Shown: positions 12,510 through 27,424, numbered from the stretch's first letter. The stretch is 64,000 bases of DNA from Gymnorhina tibicen (GCA_013399875.1 VXAZ01006796.1:62001-126000), one strand, 5' to 3'. The notes: generated from the sequence alone by a model not told the origin. Made by a program: numbers and translations.

Positions 12510-15500
12510 CTAAGTTCTTGTATGGTGCACAGCCCAGCTGTCACTCGGCCTGAGCCCACAGCCTATCTTGGGCCATCGTCAAGTGCATCCCAGCAACCAA
12601 CCTGCCCCTCTGCCCCAGAAGCACAGGCCAGGGCCCAGGAGCAGACCCTGGCTCTGCCTGTGCCATGAAGAAGAGCAGGGCCAACACACTGCGGGAGAAC
12701 ACATCAAAGCCACATTTGAGCACTTTCAAAGACATGTGGTGACAGTACATGCTCCAATTAATGACCTGAAGCCACGAGGTGCCAACAGGTTTCTTATGGG
12801 CTCTTGGGGATTACAGCCAATCATTCAGGAACCAACAGCTGATGTCTTCCTTAAACCAATACACAGGAACAAGAATGGGCCTGTGCAGGGGCAACTGTAA
12901 TTCACCCTCTCTCTGACAAAGGAACAAAATCCAATTCAAGGAAATGACGAGTTCACAAGTCTTGAATCCCAATTACACAATAAAAAGCGGGAGGAGAAGG
13001 GCAAAAATGGTAAGAGGAAGATGCCACAAAGTCTCACTCAAGGAGACAAATGACATCAGCATCAGCACTGCAGTTGGCCTCTCCCCAAGAAAAGGAAGCA
13101 TAGTAGAGGTGACATTTTGTGAAACTCTTCAAAGCACTTGGCTGTAATACAACAGCAAAGGGTGCTGCACCATTTGTATTGTTAAAGAGAACACAGTACT
13201 ATGCCTGGTGATAGGGGAGCTGATTACTCCTCCACGCAGTGATTGCATCCCCTCCCCAAAGCCCTACTGAGAGATAACTGGCTGTTACAATCAAGCTGTT
13301 TTAAACATGTGAGGAGAGAAACACTAAAAAAATACAAATAATTATACTGCTGACACAAAGCAAAAACCTGAAATGGATAATGGGGATAATGGATGGTTAT
13401 TATGTACAAGACAGCAAGACAGGTGGAGGTGTATGTACACACGTGTAACTGCCAACCTCTCCTCCAGAACATTCACCCTTTACAGGACATCCTCAGCACA
13501 TTTTCCTACTTCACTCTGTGTGCAGTATTTGCCAGACAAATCTTTCTTCCAATCTTTAATTACTGGGTTGGACAGGAGATTAGAGTTTCAAAATTCTAGG
13601 AGACAGATGTGTGACTGAAAGAAAATAGTAAGTGTCTCCAAACTAAATAAAAAAGTAATATTGAAACCACAATAAAATTCCACTGGTGGACCATGCACAG
13701 AATACGTTAATCAACATCAAGCAGGACAGTATTTGAAAATATGTATATAGCTGATATTAAAAAAAATGGAAAAACTGACAGAGAACAGAAAAAGGCTGAG
13801 GTGGGTCCCAGTGCAGGTTAGTTCCAGGCCACACTGCAATTACTTTATTTGCATGACTGCAGTGAAGTAGTTTCAATTACTAAAGGCAGCATGGAACATA
13901 ATGTGTAATCCTGAATAAAATCTGCACTAAATACTTGAGTACTTAAGACTATCAATTTTTTTCCAGCAGATAAATGGAATCAAGCACTGGAGAGATCAGA
14001 TACAGAATGCTGGGCATCATCATGGGAATGTCCCCTTTGGGCACAGGTGAACAGGACTGTGTACAGTGAACAGCTACACCTCAGAGCATACCATGCAAGA
14101 GTGGATTCCACTGTGTTCAGACTCACAAAACCAGTCTGAAAAAGGACAGAATTATCACTGGTCTGTATATTCACACAGGAACATCAAGAAGAGAAAAAGA
14201 ACTATTCAGGTTTAAGGACAAACCTCACTGACACAAGGACAAATGGCTCTAAACTACCCACTGACACTTACGCAGGCTGGAAATTCAAAGCTGATTCCTT
14301 AGCATTCAAGCCACGAAGTTCAGGAGCAGCCCCCTCAGTTGGAATAGTGAAGGCAAAAATCCGTGCAGCTAAGACAGAGCTCAACTTGGTTAAGAAAGTT
14401 CCTGTGGTACCCATGACAGCCGAGGACACCATGACCCAGTCCTCCCTCTATATTTAGCAAAGAGCAGAAAATGGCACACATTCATCGTGATTCACTAATA
14501 GTCTCAAAAACACTTATTAAATCTCATGGGGTTAGAGTACCTGAATTCCCAGCCTTAATTAGATGGTGAGGGAGGAGGAAAGAGGGAAGGAGGATTGCCC
14601 TGAGTTCCTCTGAAGTTCTAAGAAAGACAAAGGAAAAACTAAAAAAGAATGTACATTCTGTAGAACCATGTCTGAAAGTGCTCTAGTGTTCAGACATTGG
14701 TTCAAACTGCTTTGGGTTTGCTCCATAGACAAGGAAACAAAATAACTCTAGCCAAGCCACTCCTAGGTTTATAATGCAAAATGAAGTTATCTAAACCCAG
14801 CATTATGAAAAAGGGTTTATTAACCACTTCTAGATTCTGACAGTACATGCAGAACTCTGAGAAGCTGTCCATGAGCTGCTGACACCATCAGGTGTGTTTT
14901 AGGCTATAAACCACAGGAATTATTATGCTCACCTAGCTATTTAGGGGTAGTTATAGCACATATATTTAGGATATATACATAGCATATACATTTCTGGGTG
15001 GTTATGCCTGCAGGAGAACAACAGAACTGGGTAGGATACCAGGACTCTGTGTGTGCTTTTCCCTTGCTGGGGAACACAGGACAAACTGATTCCATGGATT
15101 CAACCTCAGTTTAAACAGAAAACCTGGGGACAAAAGCACTGCGGCACTGAACCTACTTCAGCACTGCAGCACAATGCAGGGGAAAAAACCCTGGAAACCC
15201 TTAGAGCCACATTGGATCACTGTCAATTCCAACCCCACCTGCAACTGATAAGACGTAAAACTCTTCTCCATGCTTCAGGGATGCTTGCAGATTCTGCTGT
15301 AATCAAAACCAGCCTGAGGATGCTGTGACTGCTGGGACTGCAGTGGCTAAAGGACTCGTCTTGAAGCCAAAAAGAGTCAAACAACAGCAAAACAGCTGCT
15401 TTTATTCAATTCTAGTAGAAGCACAGAGGATGTGCAACAGCACACAAGAAGAATTAGCCTTTAAAATCTACTATTAAATAGCATTAACTTGCAAAGGAGA

Positions 15501-17429
15501 CAACAACATTTTTATTTGTAACCAGAACTTCTTAAAACTTGAGAGGGAGAAAATATATTACAATTTAAAGCCAGAAACTGTCAGATCCAGTATGTCCACT
15601 CAGGAATGCCTTCAACTATTAGATCCCCACATTACAGTAATTTTGGTCATTTACAGCATCTCACTGGAAGCCTTCCAGTTTTGCCATGAAGAAAATTGGA
15701 AACATCTATAGTTGAGAGCACGTAGCAAGTCAGCTTCCTGAAAACGCTCCTCCCCTAGCAAATCCTGCTTCTAAAGGAATAAAATGGAATTAAGAGTTCA
15801 GACTATAAATCTTAATAAACCAAAAGTTGGTTATACAATTATGAGACCTTTGTCATGAAAAAATCCTAATTACAACAATTACTGTAATTATTCATTTACA
15901 TGTATTTTACCCTCATTAGAAGCAAAATTTATGCCAACTGCTATGTAATAAATGTCTTTCTTCTTACCTATTAGATTTTTATACAGAATATTCATTTCAG
16001 GGAACTGACTTCATATCCACACAGGAAACTGTGAATTTATTTTTTTAAATGCTTTCCAAAAAATCATTGGATAAAGAGAAGTGTCATTTTATTATTTTGC
16101 TTTAAAGGAATAGAAGAAAAGACTTCCCATTTAGTGGATAATAATTTTTTCAGCATGTACCACTCAGAGCTTAGAGGAACAGTAATTTCAGCTAGATGGG
16201 GTTTCTTCCTATGCTTTTATTCCTTTAGTCTGCCAGGAGATACTCCTCAATGTGAAATGCTATAAAACTCATTTCATCCAACACTGCCATAGTGATCATC
16301 TGTAAAATGACCATCCTTAGATGTTTAGGGGTTGATTAAACACTAATGAAGATCTTTACAACCCCAGCATGGTGACGAAATGAGAGTTCTAAGCAATTCA
16401 CACTGTACTTAATTTTTGTTTTGAGTTTAGCCAAGTATTCTGCAAGGACAATATGCGAAATGCTTCACATATATTAAAGCTACCTTTGATGTTATAAGGT
16501 TGTAATTATGACTGCATAAAATCAGAATGGATGTTCCCTCTCTAGAGATAGTTGCCAGCTAACCAGATCATCAGAAATCTACAGTTCAGGCTCTTTCCCA
16601 TAACTATGTACAGGGACACCACTTAATCCCTACAGCTTGACCTTATAAAAACAGGACTCCAGTGAACTTCCAGAAGTTCAGTGGCAACCAGTAGTTGGAA
16701 GGCAGGTGACACAGAGGGAATAAGTTTTACTGGCAGAACTTTGGCTAAAACAGGAAGGCATCATGGTAACAGCAGGGACAGGGGCAAGACAGATGCCACA
16801 GACACAACCCTCCTCCTCACCCTAGAGTTAACTATTCTACCCCACCAAGTGTGGCATGCACACATCTATTAATCTAAGATGACGAAGACTCAGCATTATC
16901 CTAGTCAGAAGAACCTGAGATTTCTAGCTTATATGTTTATCCAGAAAACAGCTGGAGATGAGCCAAGAAATCCATAAAAGGGTGTGGAACCAGGCTGCAG
17001 GGAGGCAAGAATTGATTTCAAGGAAATCCGTACCTGCACACTGGGCTCCCCAGCTGTGCAGTTAAAAATTCAGGAAGTCTCCTAGTGCTTGTGCCATCTC
17101 ACCAACTTTTTGGCTGGACACAATCACATGCTCTGGAGATAACTAGAATGGAAGAAGCTCTCTCCCTTCTCCTAGCTAAACTGAGGAAGCACTCAGCCTC
17201 CCTTCCTCTTCTTGAATCTGGGAAAATGAGCTGCTTCCCTCTTTCCTCTCCAGCTTCAGAGATTGAAGAAGCCCATGAAGGTGAGCAGAAAGGAGAGCAG
17301 CAGAAAGCACCACTACGGAGAAGCAGGCAATGAAGAACCAAAAGGATTTCTGATGCTGCTCCACCCAGCAGCAAAAAAACCCAAAACTGGCTGAAGACAC
17401 CCCATCACCAAAACCAGGTATCAATTGTC

Positions 17430-19250
17430 TTTTCTTCAGCCTTCAAGTGATTCTCAACATGCATACAACCTCCACCTCTCCCCATCTCCTTCTTCCTGAG
17501 ATAAGAAGCCTTGCCAGGTCCCTCCAGACTCCCAAAGCTCCACTGGCCAGGAAATGAAAAGGCATCTCCTTTCAGATCCAGGCCCCCACCTGCCAGCACA
17601 GATGGGCCAGTGCTCTGCCTCACCAGACAGGAATGACACAGTGCCATATGATGCCACTGACAGCTTTTCTGGCTCTGTCACTGGCTCTTCCCAGCACCTG
17701 GCAGAGCCCCCGATGGGGGAAACATCCCAGTGCTCTAGAAAAAACTCCAGAAGAGCTTGGGAACCCCCCAAGCTTGCTAGAACAGCCCCCGGGTGCTGCT
17801 CTTTTCTGTTCCGTGATTCCTTGGTAACAGGGGATGCCCCAGAACGTGCTGTTCAATGTGACAGGGGCTGAATTGCCACCAGTAGGACCAGATCTTCTCA
17901 AGACTCATTTTTACAGGCACCTCCCTTCAATCCAGGCTGGGTTTGGTCCCACCACTTGCTTCTCCCAGCTTCTTCCCAAGAGGCAAGGAAAAGTTCTGCC
18001 CTGCCTTCAGCACATGTACTGCCACCTCCCCTCCACTGTGGTGACTGAAAAGATTTATCTGGCCAGACTTTGGGCTGACAAATGTCTTTTATCAGTTATA
18101 CAGCAAAGAGAAGATAAACTTAGATCCATTAAATTCCCACATACAATAAATCTGGACCAAAGCAACACTAAACAGACTCTGCATAAGGCATTTCCTCCAC
18201 CCATGGGGCTGTCTCATCCCGAAACGGTGAATACCCCAGGAGGAGTCTGTGCCTCAGGAGAGCTCCCTTCATCTTCACCAGCCCCAATGACAATGTGCCA
18301 GAAAGCAAAAGCTTTTGGGAAACGCTGTTTCCACATAGGCTTCCCATGCAAGTGACACTGGCCACTGCTATGGCCTCAGGTTCCGGGCACAGAACCCCGA
18401 GGTCACCAGCTGGCCCCTTCTACATGGCCTCCTCTTGCAGAAGCCTCTGCTTCCTGGGCCCCTGCACAGACATCTCCCACCGGAACAAGCCCAATGCCTT
18501 CTGAACCCCTGGGTCACTTCCAACCATGTCTGCCTGGGAAGTCTCAGAGACAACAGATCCCCGTAAGTGCCAGGAAACAAGAGGCACAACCAAGGAACTC
18601 TGCTCAGCACCTCTGGCACAGGGCACAGGGGAGACTTGAGCTCCGCTTTACTAAACACAGAATCCACATGATAAAACAAACCCAAAGAACCCACAAGCAC
18701 AAATGCCCATAATCTTGTCCTTCCTTGCCAGCCATAAGCCAAGGCAAGGACCCGGCAGGTGTCATCCCTTCTCCATATCAGACACAGGTGATGCCCACCT
18801 CCACCTTCGTGCCACTGCCACTATCCCACAGGTGCAGAAAATAAAGCTGATGAGAGATTCAGTCAAGCAGCACTACTTTCCCCTTCCATGCAGAGTCACA
18901 TGGCATTTTACCACACAGATTTCCCTATGCTGTCATCCCCCAGCAAATCCTGTCTGCTGCACAGACATTGCTGGCTCTTGCTGTAAGGCTTTTGGAAAAG
19001 CCCTTGGCAGCGACTGGGGCACTGCAGCCACACAAGTATGACAGGCGACTCCACTGCAGCTCCTGCAGAAGAACTGCCAAGGCACTGCTCCCCGACAGCT
19101 CAACAGCCACACAAACTTCTAGTCTCCCATCTCCTTCCCAAAACAGCCACAGGAAGGATGCAGGAACACCAAAATCCCTACCCCTGGTTGCCTTCCTGTA
19201 CTCAAGCACTGCACCTGGCATTTGTGTAAATCTGCCCTGATTAACAAGAA
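17430..19250. other. GC-richer block with long open frames in intron 1
   Basis: About 1.8 kb where base composition rises to roughly half G+C by eye, against clearly AT-rich DNA on both sides. It is rich in CCA, CAG and CTCC words and poor in stop triplets, so frames are open on both strands: 17834-18355 plus (173 codons), 18368-18742 minus (124 codons) and 18703-19041 plus (112 codons). None of the translations shows a domain, and they overlap on opposite strands. Candidates are an unknown repeat, an exon of an antisense non-coding RNA or a regulatory block. No CpG island character is seen. Confidence 0.3.
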
Positions 19251-21580
19251 GTTTGGCTGTAGAACCAAAACCAAATAATTAAAGACAAGGATAGCTGGTG
19301 CCAATCTAACATGCGTACAGACTTCCTAATCAGTGTAATTATAGTATTTCTGTAACACCTTTTTGGGTTTTTCTACCTTCTAATTAGCCCCTGGCAAGCA
19401 AGAGGAAGCGTGCAGACACAGCCAGGGCCCAGGGACCAGAGCAAGGTTCCTCCACAAAGCTGCCCTCATTTGATTCAGGACAGCAGCACAGGGCAGACCT
19501 TTAGATTGTTGATCTGTCAGTTATTTCTGGTTTATTAACAGTATCTGTAATGATCTATCCAATAGAGACAAAGGACAGATCTCTTTGCAGACTTTTGCAA
19601 AAAAACCCCAACTTTGTACAAAAAAAGTGGCAGTACATTTATTGCACCACCTGCTGATTTTGTATAAAAGCTCATATAGCTCAGGCACCTAATTATACAT
19701 GACTCTTACCAGGTGTAACTACCTATTATCCTGACTTCTAGAGCATGTTTTTTAAGAGGTTACCATAATTATCCTATTTAAAAATTTATCACTAGAGAAG
19801 TATTTCCTGGAGAAATGGATGGATATAGCTTATCCATCTGGTGGTGTCTTTTGAGTTACTTTGCTTTTTCCATTTAAATCATGTTTTTACCAAACTCAGC
19901 GAAGTTGGTCTTGCTATCCTACAACAATCTCTGAAACCTACAGTCTGTTTCCCTACCTTTTCCTGCAGCTCCTACTATTTTAACCTCTACCCCTCCTGAC
20001 AGAAACTGCCTCTTCTCTGTGCATCTACAAAGAATTAAAGCCAGACCACGGCGAGATTAATGAATATAACACCGTGCAGTCCTTTTAGGTACTGCATGTG
20101 GTCATTACTGCTGTGCCTAAGAGCAGAGACAGCCCCGCCAAAGTTACAAACACTTAATGCACAGCTCATGCATTTAAGGACTTAATTTGGCCCCAGCGGT
20201 ACTCAGACTTTTGGAATGGGGAGAGGAGGGCTCAGGGCGAAGAGAATCCTCAAACACAACTACCAATTCTACAATTTGCAGGAAAAGTTTAGGAAAGGGA
20301 AGGTGTCAGCTGGTTTTCAAAAGAAAATACAGTACTTCGAGATAAGAAAATGTGTAAGAGATGGCTCTAGCTCACCTAGGAAAGGCCTTAAGGAAGAAAA
20401 AAGCAGCCAGAAGGAGTTCTGGCCTTGCAAACCTCCCCAGCTGGAGAACACAAAGAAGAGGGCAAAGCACAGGGAGCAGGGCTTAACAACTCAACATCTG
20501 AAGGGTCTTTTTCAACATTTATTTTAGGGCCCAAAAGTTTAATTACTTCCTCAGCAACAAAGGGGAGTCGGGGGAGGGAGGGTGGCAAGGGGTGTGAGGT
20601 ACAACACTTAAATCACACACATTTAAATCACTTAAATCATCAGAGAGTCTAATCAGAAGGAGATAAAACAATGGGAGCAGAGTCAGACAGCTCTAACCAT
20701 AGTACCTGCATATTTGAAGGTGCTCTTTCACATATTTAGACACTGAATTCAAAAATAAGCATTCCCAAATGATCCAGGTTGTACAGAAGGCATGAAAACG
20801 CAAGTCAAAAAACCACCAGAAGAGGGTTATTTGCCCCCATCACTAACTCTTTTGGTTTGAGTAAGTCACTTAGTAGCTCTGCCTGACTATTCCATACGTC
20901 AGGATAAGGCAGTATTGTCATCCTGTCACAGAGACAGATCAGTTTAATAAATCCTTCCAAATATTTCATTTGTACTTAATGAGAAACATGCTTTAAGTTA
21001 TTCTTTGTCAAAAATGCTCTCAGATGTGTAGATTATGACTCTAAAGTAGCGTAAGCAGAGATGAGCCTAACAGCATCCATGGAAACATACGAAGATACCA
21101 AAAACCGATTTAGACACCGATTATCGATATAAGTATCATCAAGTGTCTGGAACTACCACTTGGAGTGTCCTGACAGGACACCACAGAACTGCAGTTTAAC
21201 CTCTTCCTAAACCATCTCCCCGCCAGCACTTTGATGTGCCTTGGTTAATTAAACATTGACACAAAGAGCTTATTTTTCTTGTCTCTTATGAGCTTCTTGG
21301 GATTAACACTGGGGTATTATTCTGCAGCACAATGTCTTACATTGGGTTTAATGATCAAAGTTATACATCCAGTAACTCCACACAGTTACTAAAAAATCAG
21401 CATAGAAATTAAGTCGCTAAATTCAGATAACCAAAAACTGCACAGTATGAAATTAAAGAAGAAATATTTCAAATCCTTTCTGTATTACACCTCATAGTGA
21501 AACACTACTACAGGGCATTCCTGATGAGGAAATCCCTTGAAGAACACTTTCCTTTTAATTTCAAGGAATACAAAAACACC

Positions 21581-21707
21581 ATGTAAGAACAGTGAGTCAA
21601 GCCCAAAGGTTGTTTATCCCAGTATTGTGCCTTAAACAGCCGGCCCTGCAGATGGACAGGAAGGAGTAGAAGATGATGCAGGAGTGCGTTACCTTTCTCC
21701 TCAGTAC
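21581..21707 (+). repeat. 127 bp dispersed direct repeat, copy 1
   Basis: The segment from ATGTAAGAACAGTGAGTCAA to CTCCTCAGTAC is repeated without any indel at 25895-26021, with five substitutions by my count (about 96% identity). Flanking sequence on either side is unrelated between copies, so the unit is sharply bounded. The central words TTTATCCCAGTATTGTGCCT recall sauropsid interspersed repeats, but I cannot name the family. Confidence 0.85.
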
Positions 21708-21989
21708 CCTTACAGCCCCCAGCGTTTCTGTGCCAGAGACCAGTGAACATGGCAGCTCCTGTTGGATGGCCATTCTAGTCACCTGTTTATCATCTCCATG
21801 GACACACCTAGACTTTCACCACCTACAGTTGTTCATGACCACGAATCCCACAGCTTTTACCATCCAGGAGGTGGTTTTGTTTGGTTTGGGAGTTTTTTAC
21901 GGGCTTGGGGGTTTTTTTTCCTACCAATTTCCAACTTTAAGCAATGGTTTTATTCACAGAAAGGCACAGTGAGCAATTACTGCCTGCAC

Positions 21990-22190
21990 ACTGTATTCAC
22001 ACCATCTACTTCACAAGTAACTTGTGGCACACAGGACCTGAAGCATACCTTTTCCAGGCTGACAAGTCCTACCCTACCAGATAAGTATCCCCTGTACAAA
22101 AGTCATTCCCACAGCACCTCTACCGCCCTTCTCTGAACCTTTTCAAGTCTACAGTATTAAAGATGAGCAAATGCCATAGAAACTTTCTGC
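21990..22190 (-). mobile_element. Possible old CR1-like LINE fragment
   Basis: Words such as CTTTTCCAGGCTGACAAG and CGCCCTTCTCTGAACCTTTT follow the antisense order of the CR1 3' region (lines of the type 'Lys-Arg-Arg-Leu-Arg'), but the match is interrupted and strongly diverged. Orientation would be minus. Confidence 0.35.
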
Positions 22191-25100
22191 GGCAAAACAC
22201 TGATTTCAATCCCTTCCCTCACAGCTTCTAATACCTGACATCCTCTTTTGACTGCACTGAACAGGGGAACAATTACAGCTTCCAAGCTAGGTAATACCAA
22301 CTTGCTCTGTGACGATGATGTTTGCTAATCAGTTAAACCCAGTGGTAGAGTTTCTAATGCAACAAATTTTGGGACACAAACATGCCTTTCCACAAAACTA
22401 CTTATTCTTTTTCCCTGCTCTTCATATCTCATTGCAAAGCTGTAGCACAACTAAAAGGAACAACCCTTATGCACGGGCAGAACAACAGCGCAGATTTCAA
22501 ACGTGCTCATGCACAAGCGAACACATTACCGGGCCTAGAAGAGGGTACATTAGAGCTGCTACAGGCAACACTTCAAACACAACCAGGTGTGAAACTGCAC
22601 AGCTTTGCATTAAGAAAATCCATCCCAGAGCTCTTCACTTTGAATGCATCTTTATCAATACCTTACACAGAAAAGCTTAATATTAATATGCTTTAATTTT
22701 CCAAGACTAAATTTATAAAAAACCCACTGCATCAGCAATGGAAACAATTCCACCCACCTGAGGAATACCCTTGACACTGAAAAGCAATCAACCAACACAA
22801 GTTTCTCAGTTGCCTCCCTCGCTCCTAAGATCTTGTACAGCCATTTCTGAATCCAAACAATTCTTTTCTGCTATTTTCTGTTTTACTGAATTTCACCCAA
22901 GAGAGAAGGGATTCACAGAAGTAAACCTGAGTGTGGCTTTAGGCACATCTGCAATGCACAATGAAAGGAGAACAATACACAATACAAAGAGGTTCTGTTA
23001 AAGACCAAATTGATTTTTCTATGGCAAATTGAGCACCTCCTTATACAGGAAACAGCTAAAGGCCAATAGAACAACTCCCATGAAGAGCTGTTACCTTATG
23101 AGAGAAGGGACACCATGGTTCAACTACCAGAGTTAACAAGCATCCTCTTTCAGCTTTGGGGTTTTTCTATTTTCTTACCAAACTAAGATTTTCTGCCCAG
23201 TACTCATCTCACCTTTCTAGATATCAATAACATGTCTCATCTACATCCTCAACTGCTTTCTGAAGTACTTGTGGTCGCTTCAGAAAACTTCAGCTTCTGG
23301 AACGCTTTTAATTCCACTTTCTGAACTTCACATATCATCTGCCACTTTGACTACCTCTGCCACGTTTGTTTTCCCTTTGTTTTCTCTCGTGGAGAGGAGC
23401 ACAGAATGACCTTGCGGAAGTTCAGCACAAGCTCGTGTATTATTTAAGTTGAAGACACATGAAGAGAACAACTCAGCTGATCCTGCAAGTCATGCTAAGG
23501 TTTACACAACAGCCATGCAGTGTCATATATTACAGTACTGGAATGCACTTAATGCTGGCCGCCAAAATCCAAGGGACACACAAATTTTTGTGCAGTACTT
23601 TGAAAGTTCACTAAAAGTGACAGAGAAAGGTATAACTGAACATGTCTGAGGTTGAACACTGGCCACAAAGTTTGGCTGGGGCTTCAGAGCTTCCTCAAAT
23701 TTGGACCCTTTGATACCTCACATCCTGGAAAAAACTAATATTGCTTATTTGTTACTTCATTTCATGCAGCTAATGAGATATTGAAGGAAAAGAAGTGTTC
23801 ACTTGCACAAAAGCATCAAAAGTCTCAGTGTTTGGACTCTGGGCATTGCAGTTTTCTCCTTTATTTTCCTTGGGATGTATTACTCAGAAGTGGAAGGCGG
23901 GAGAGAGATTACTTTCTTTCATCGACATCTGTTTCAATTCTCCATTTCCATTTTTACTTGCACTTCTTCCACAGCAGAAAATTGCTGTATAGCATCACTG
24001 CTGAGAAGACAAATACAATCTCCTCTAGAAAAAAAATTCGTAAAATGTATTCCTGAAGTTCACACATCTTCCTGCAGGTCTCTTCTTTACTGTTACATCA
24101 TATGTTGAGGAAACCATCATTTCAGTTAACACTCAGCATTGAATCAAAGCCCACATAATTTAAAACCATAAACTACTGTGCACCATCTACAGATTTCCAC
24201 TTTGAAAAAGTGGAATTCAAACGGAACCGTAATAACCTGAGAAATATTTTCCAACAAGAGTAACCCTAGAAGATAAATTTAGAGAGAAATCATCAAATAT
24301 CACAGGTCAGTATGAAACACCAAATAAAGACAGCATTTTACAGGCATCTGGCAGTTTACTTTGAATATCTAATCCTAGCAAGGGTCAGCACAATGGAAGG
24401 GCTACGGTTACCTGCTACTGCACAGAAATAATCCGTTTTCATCAAACAGTTGTCAGCTAGTTTGCTGTACTTCAGTCTCTTAAAGCATGTGGTAGTTCAG
24501 TTCCCTAGAAACTGCACCCAAACTTCTCTCAAACCATGTGCAATTCTACAAGGGACTGCAGCATCACCTCCACAGATTTAATTTACTCATGAAGGAAGCA
24601 CCAGAGGAATCACCTTGTTATGCCTTCCATAAGAAACTACTGCAGAAAAGCTGCTGTGCCTCAGAGCTGGCCTAACTGAGGATTTAGTGCAGGTGAAAAC
24701 ATTCTCCTTCAATGGAGGCAACCCCACTGGATGCAGACACTTTAAACCCAGTGAAAGAGGAATAAATGGTTACACATTTCCTACTGCTGCTTCCAGGATT
24801 ACCCAGCAACAGTCCCAAACTTTCCAAGACCTAAATCTAACCTGGAAAGGTCACTTGGCAACTTACAAAGCATGCTGGCACTGCTGGAGTGCAGAAACTT
24901 GTCTATAACAGTACAAATGTGTGTTTTCACTGCTAAAATACATGCTATTTTTGTTCTCTGCCAAAGCAATCCCTCCAATCAAAGACTGCTACTTCCGTAA
25001 ATTTCTGACATCCAAGGTCTCTATTTTCACACTTAATAAATACCATTGTCAAAGCCCTAGCTGAGAGACTACTGTGGTAGATCAGGTAAAACCAGCAAAT

Positions 25101-25894
25101 TGTATTTTAGAAGTATTCCAGCCTTACAAAACTACCAAGACTGTGGTTATTACTGATAATTTCATGTACATACCTCCCCCAGTACCTTATCTTTGCCCAG
25201 GCTGCCAGTTACCAACGTGTTGCCAAGGCAGAAGGAATCACAGTAGCAGTTTGCAGAAAAGCAGAGTTATTTCCTACCCATACTTACTATCACAGGCTGG
25301 TATTTTCCAAATTCTGTTTCTTTTCTTGTTAGAACCATCGGCAGCATCTTTCTGAGTGAGCACTTGGCAACTTTATGCTGGAAGTCATAATTTTCACTTA
25401 CCTTCTACACCACAAACCCACTCACTTTTAGAAGTTGACAACCAACACTTTCACCTATCCTGCAGCCAAGATTTTTAAAAAAACTTCTTTGACACTGCCA
25501 TCTCTCAGCTGGGTGTCCAACTTCACATGCACACATAAGACAACCAGTCTAAAGTAGGATGTATTTCTTAAAAAAAAAAAAAAAGCCCACTTTAAAACTC
25601 CCACTTTAGGTTGTTCAGGTTTGGGTTGTCCAACAGAGTATCTTTGCCAGCACCTAGATATTTCAGCTAATTAGGCATCACTCCCTTTAGCATTGACATT
25701 ACTGTTAATGCAGGTTTCTAAGACAACAAATATAGCTGTTTAGCTAGAAATAAAAGTGAACCGCCTGCCCACTCACCTACATCCCAGTGAAATCTCTTAT
25801 GGCAAACACAGGCCACTCTCTTTAAGCAAATCACAGTCATGCTCAGAAGAAAAATGTTTCCTCTAACAGCTGATCACTTTACTGTGAAACTATC

Positions 25895-26021
25895 ATGTAA
25901 GAACAGTGAGTCAAGCCCAAAGGTTGTTTATCCCAGTATTGTGCCTTAAACAGCCGGCCCTGCAGATGGACAGAGAGGAGTAGAGGATGATGCAGGAGTG
26001 CATTACCTTTCTGCTCAGTAC
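25895..26021 (+). repeat. 127 bp dispersed direct repeat, copy 2
   Basis: Second copy, exactly 4,314 bases to the right of copy 1 and in the same orientation. The two copies differ at only five positions, which means either a recent local copy event or two young insertions of the same element. No obvious target-site duplication is seen around it. Confidence 0.85.
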
Positions 26022-27424
26022 TGGGGAGCACTCAAGGCTTACTCAAGGAAGCACTCCCAGGATGTCCTGCAGGCAGTGCAGGTTTGGAGACCATCGATCC
26101 CCTCATCAGCACCTCAGGTTTTCATGCTGCAGGCACCTTGCACATGTGAGAAAAGAGATAGTTTCTTGACAGCCCCAAGTAAAGCACAGGAATTTATTTT
26201 AGTCCACGACCAAACAACTGGAAACAAGAAAAAAACTGGCTCTCTGGGGAAATGGTCATTATTGATTAAGGAAAGAAAGGAGAGAAGAGGGAATTTTAGT
26301 AACAGATGTGACATACTACCTTCAGTCAGAGAGAACCCAAAAAACTGCCCTACAGCCAACACCCTACTCCTTAAGGGAGAGCAACTACTGCAAAGCTGCT
26401 CTTCTGTTTCATAAACAGAGTTTAGTCTTCCATTAATATTTTAGCTACTGAAAACATGCCATCCCTTTCCATTGGTAACCAGCATCACTGTTCCACTTTC
26501 TCCACGAAAGGGGAGACTTGCACAGCAACAAATCCCTACAGACCTGGAAGGCTTGTACATGGGTGTACTACAGCACCCTGGCTGAGGGTACAGAATACTA
26601 GGCTGAAGAGTTAAGAGACTTCCAAGCTTTTTGCCTCCAACCTGCAACACGACTATTGTTTGGCACTTCAGCTCTGCTTCTTTCGCCCTCCTTCCCTTCC
26701 TGGGTCTCTCCCACCAACCACATCACCCTCAACAGGCACTCTCTCCAGGCTAAAAAGAGTTACAAAAAATGGTTTATAAACAACCAGAGAAAGTCACAAC
26801 CTTTATCTACTGAGAAATCACTTCTTCTATCTCATGACAGTTACAAGGTCTCAAGCGGGAACATGTGAGCTGAAAAAGAAAGGTCTTCCTTAGAAAATTC
26901 CTCAGCACGAGCACCACAAGGCAATGTCTTTTACTGCTTTTCCTCACCACTGGGCTTACAAACATCCTCCCCATGGATTTTGATTACACAGTTTACTGCC
27001 TTTTGATGTTGCAACTACAGTTTAGAAGTAAAGAATATAAACCTTAATATTCTTCTATTCAATCATTAAAGCACTGAAGCATAGATCCTGCATTTGAAGA
27101 GACACACCAAAGCTTTAGATACAGCTACAATAACTCAAATTTCCCCCCATCCTTCTGTTTTGTGTAAATTTTAGGAAATGCTCTCAACCTCAGGTTTCAG
27201 AGACAGTGACAAGCAAGTACAAGGTAAGCATTACATTTTTACTAACTGCATTCTTCACAGCATTTTGCTGAAGAAACACTTGTGATTCCCTTCAAAGTTT
27301 CTTACCAGAAAAAGAGACAGAGGAAGGACATGTCTACACTTGATCTTTCCCTTTTGTGCCATTTAGAACAATATAGGGTGAAAAATTTGAACCTGGAGTT
27401 TTCTTCATTTCTGGCAGTTGTAGA

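Noticed and set aside
17834..18355. 173-codon plus-strand frame
   Set aside because: Other frames on both strands are equally open in the same block, and the product has no recognisable domain or splice context.
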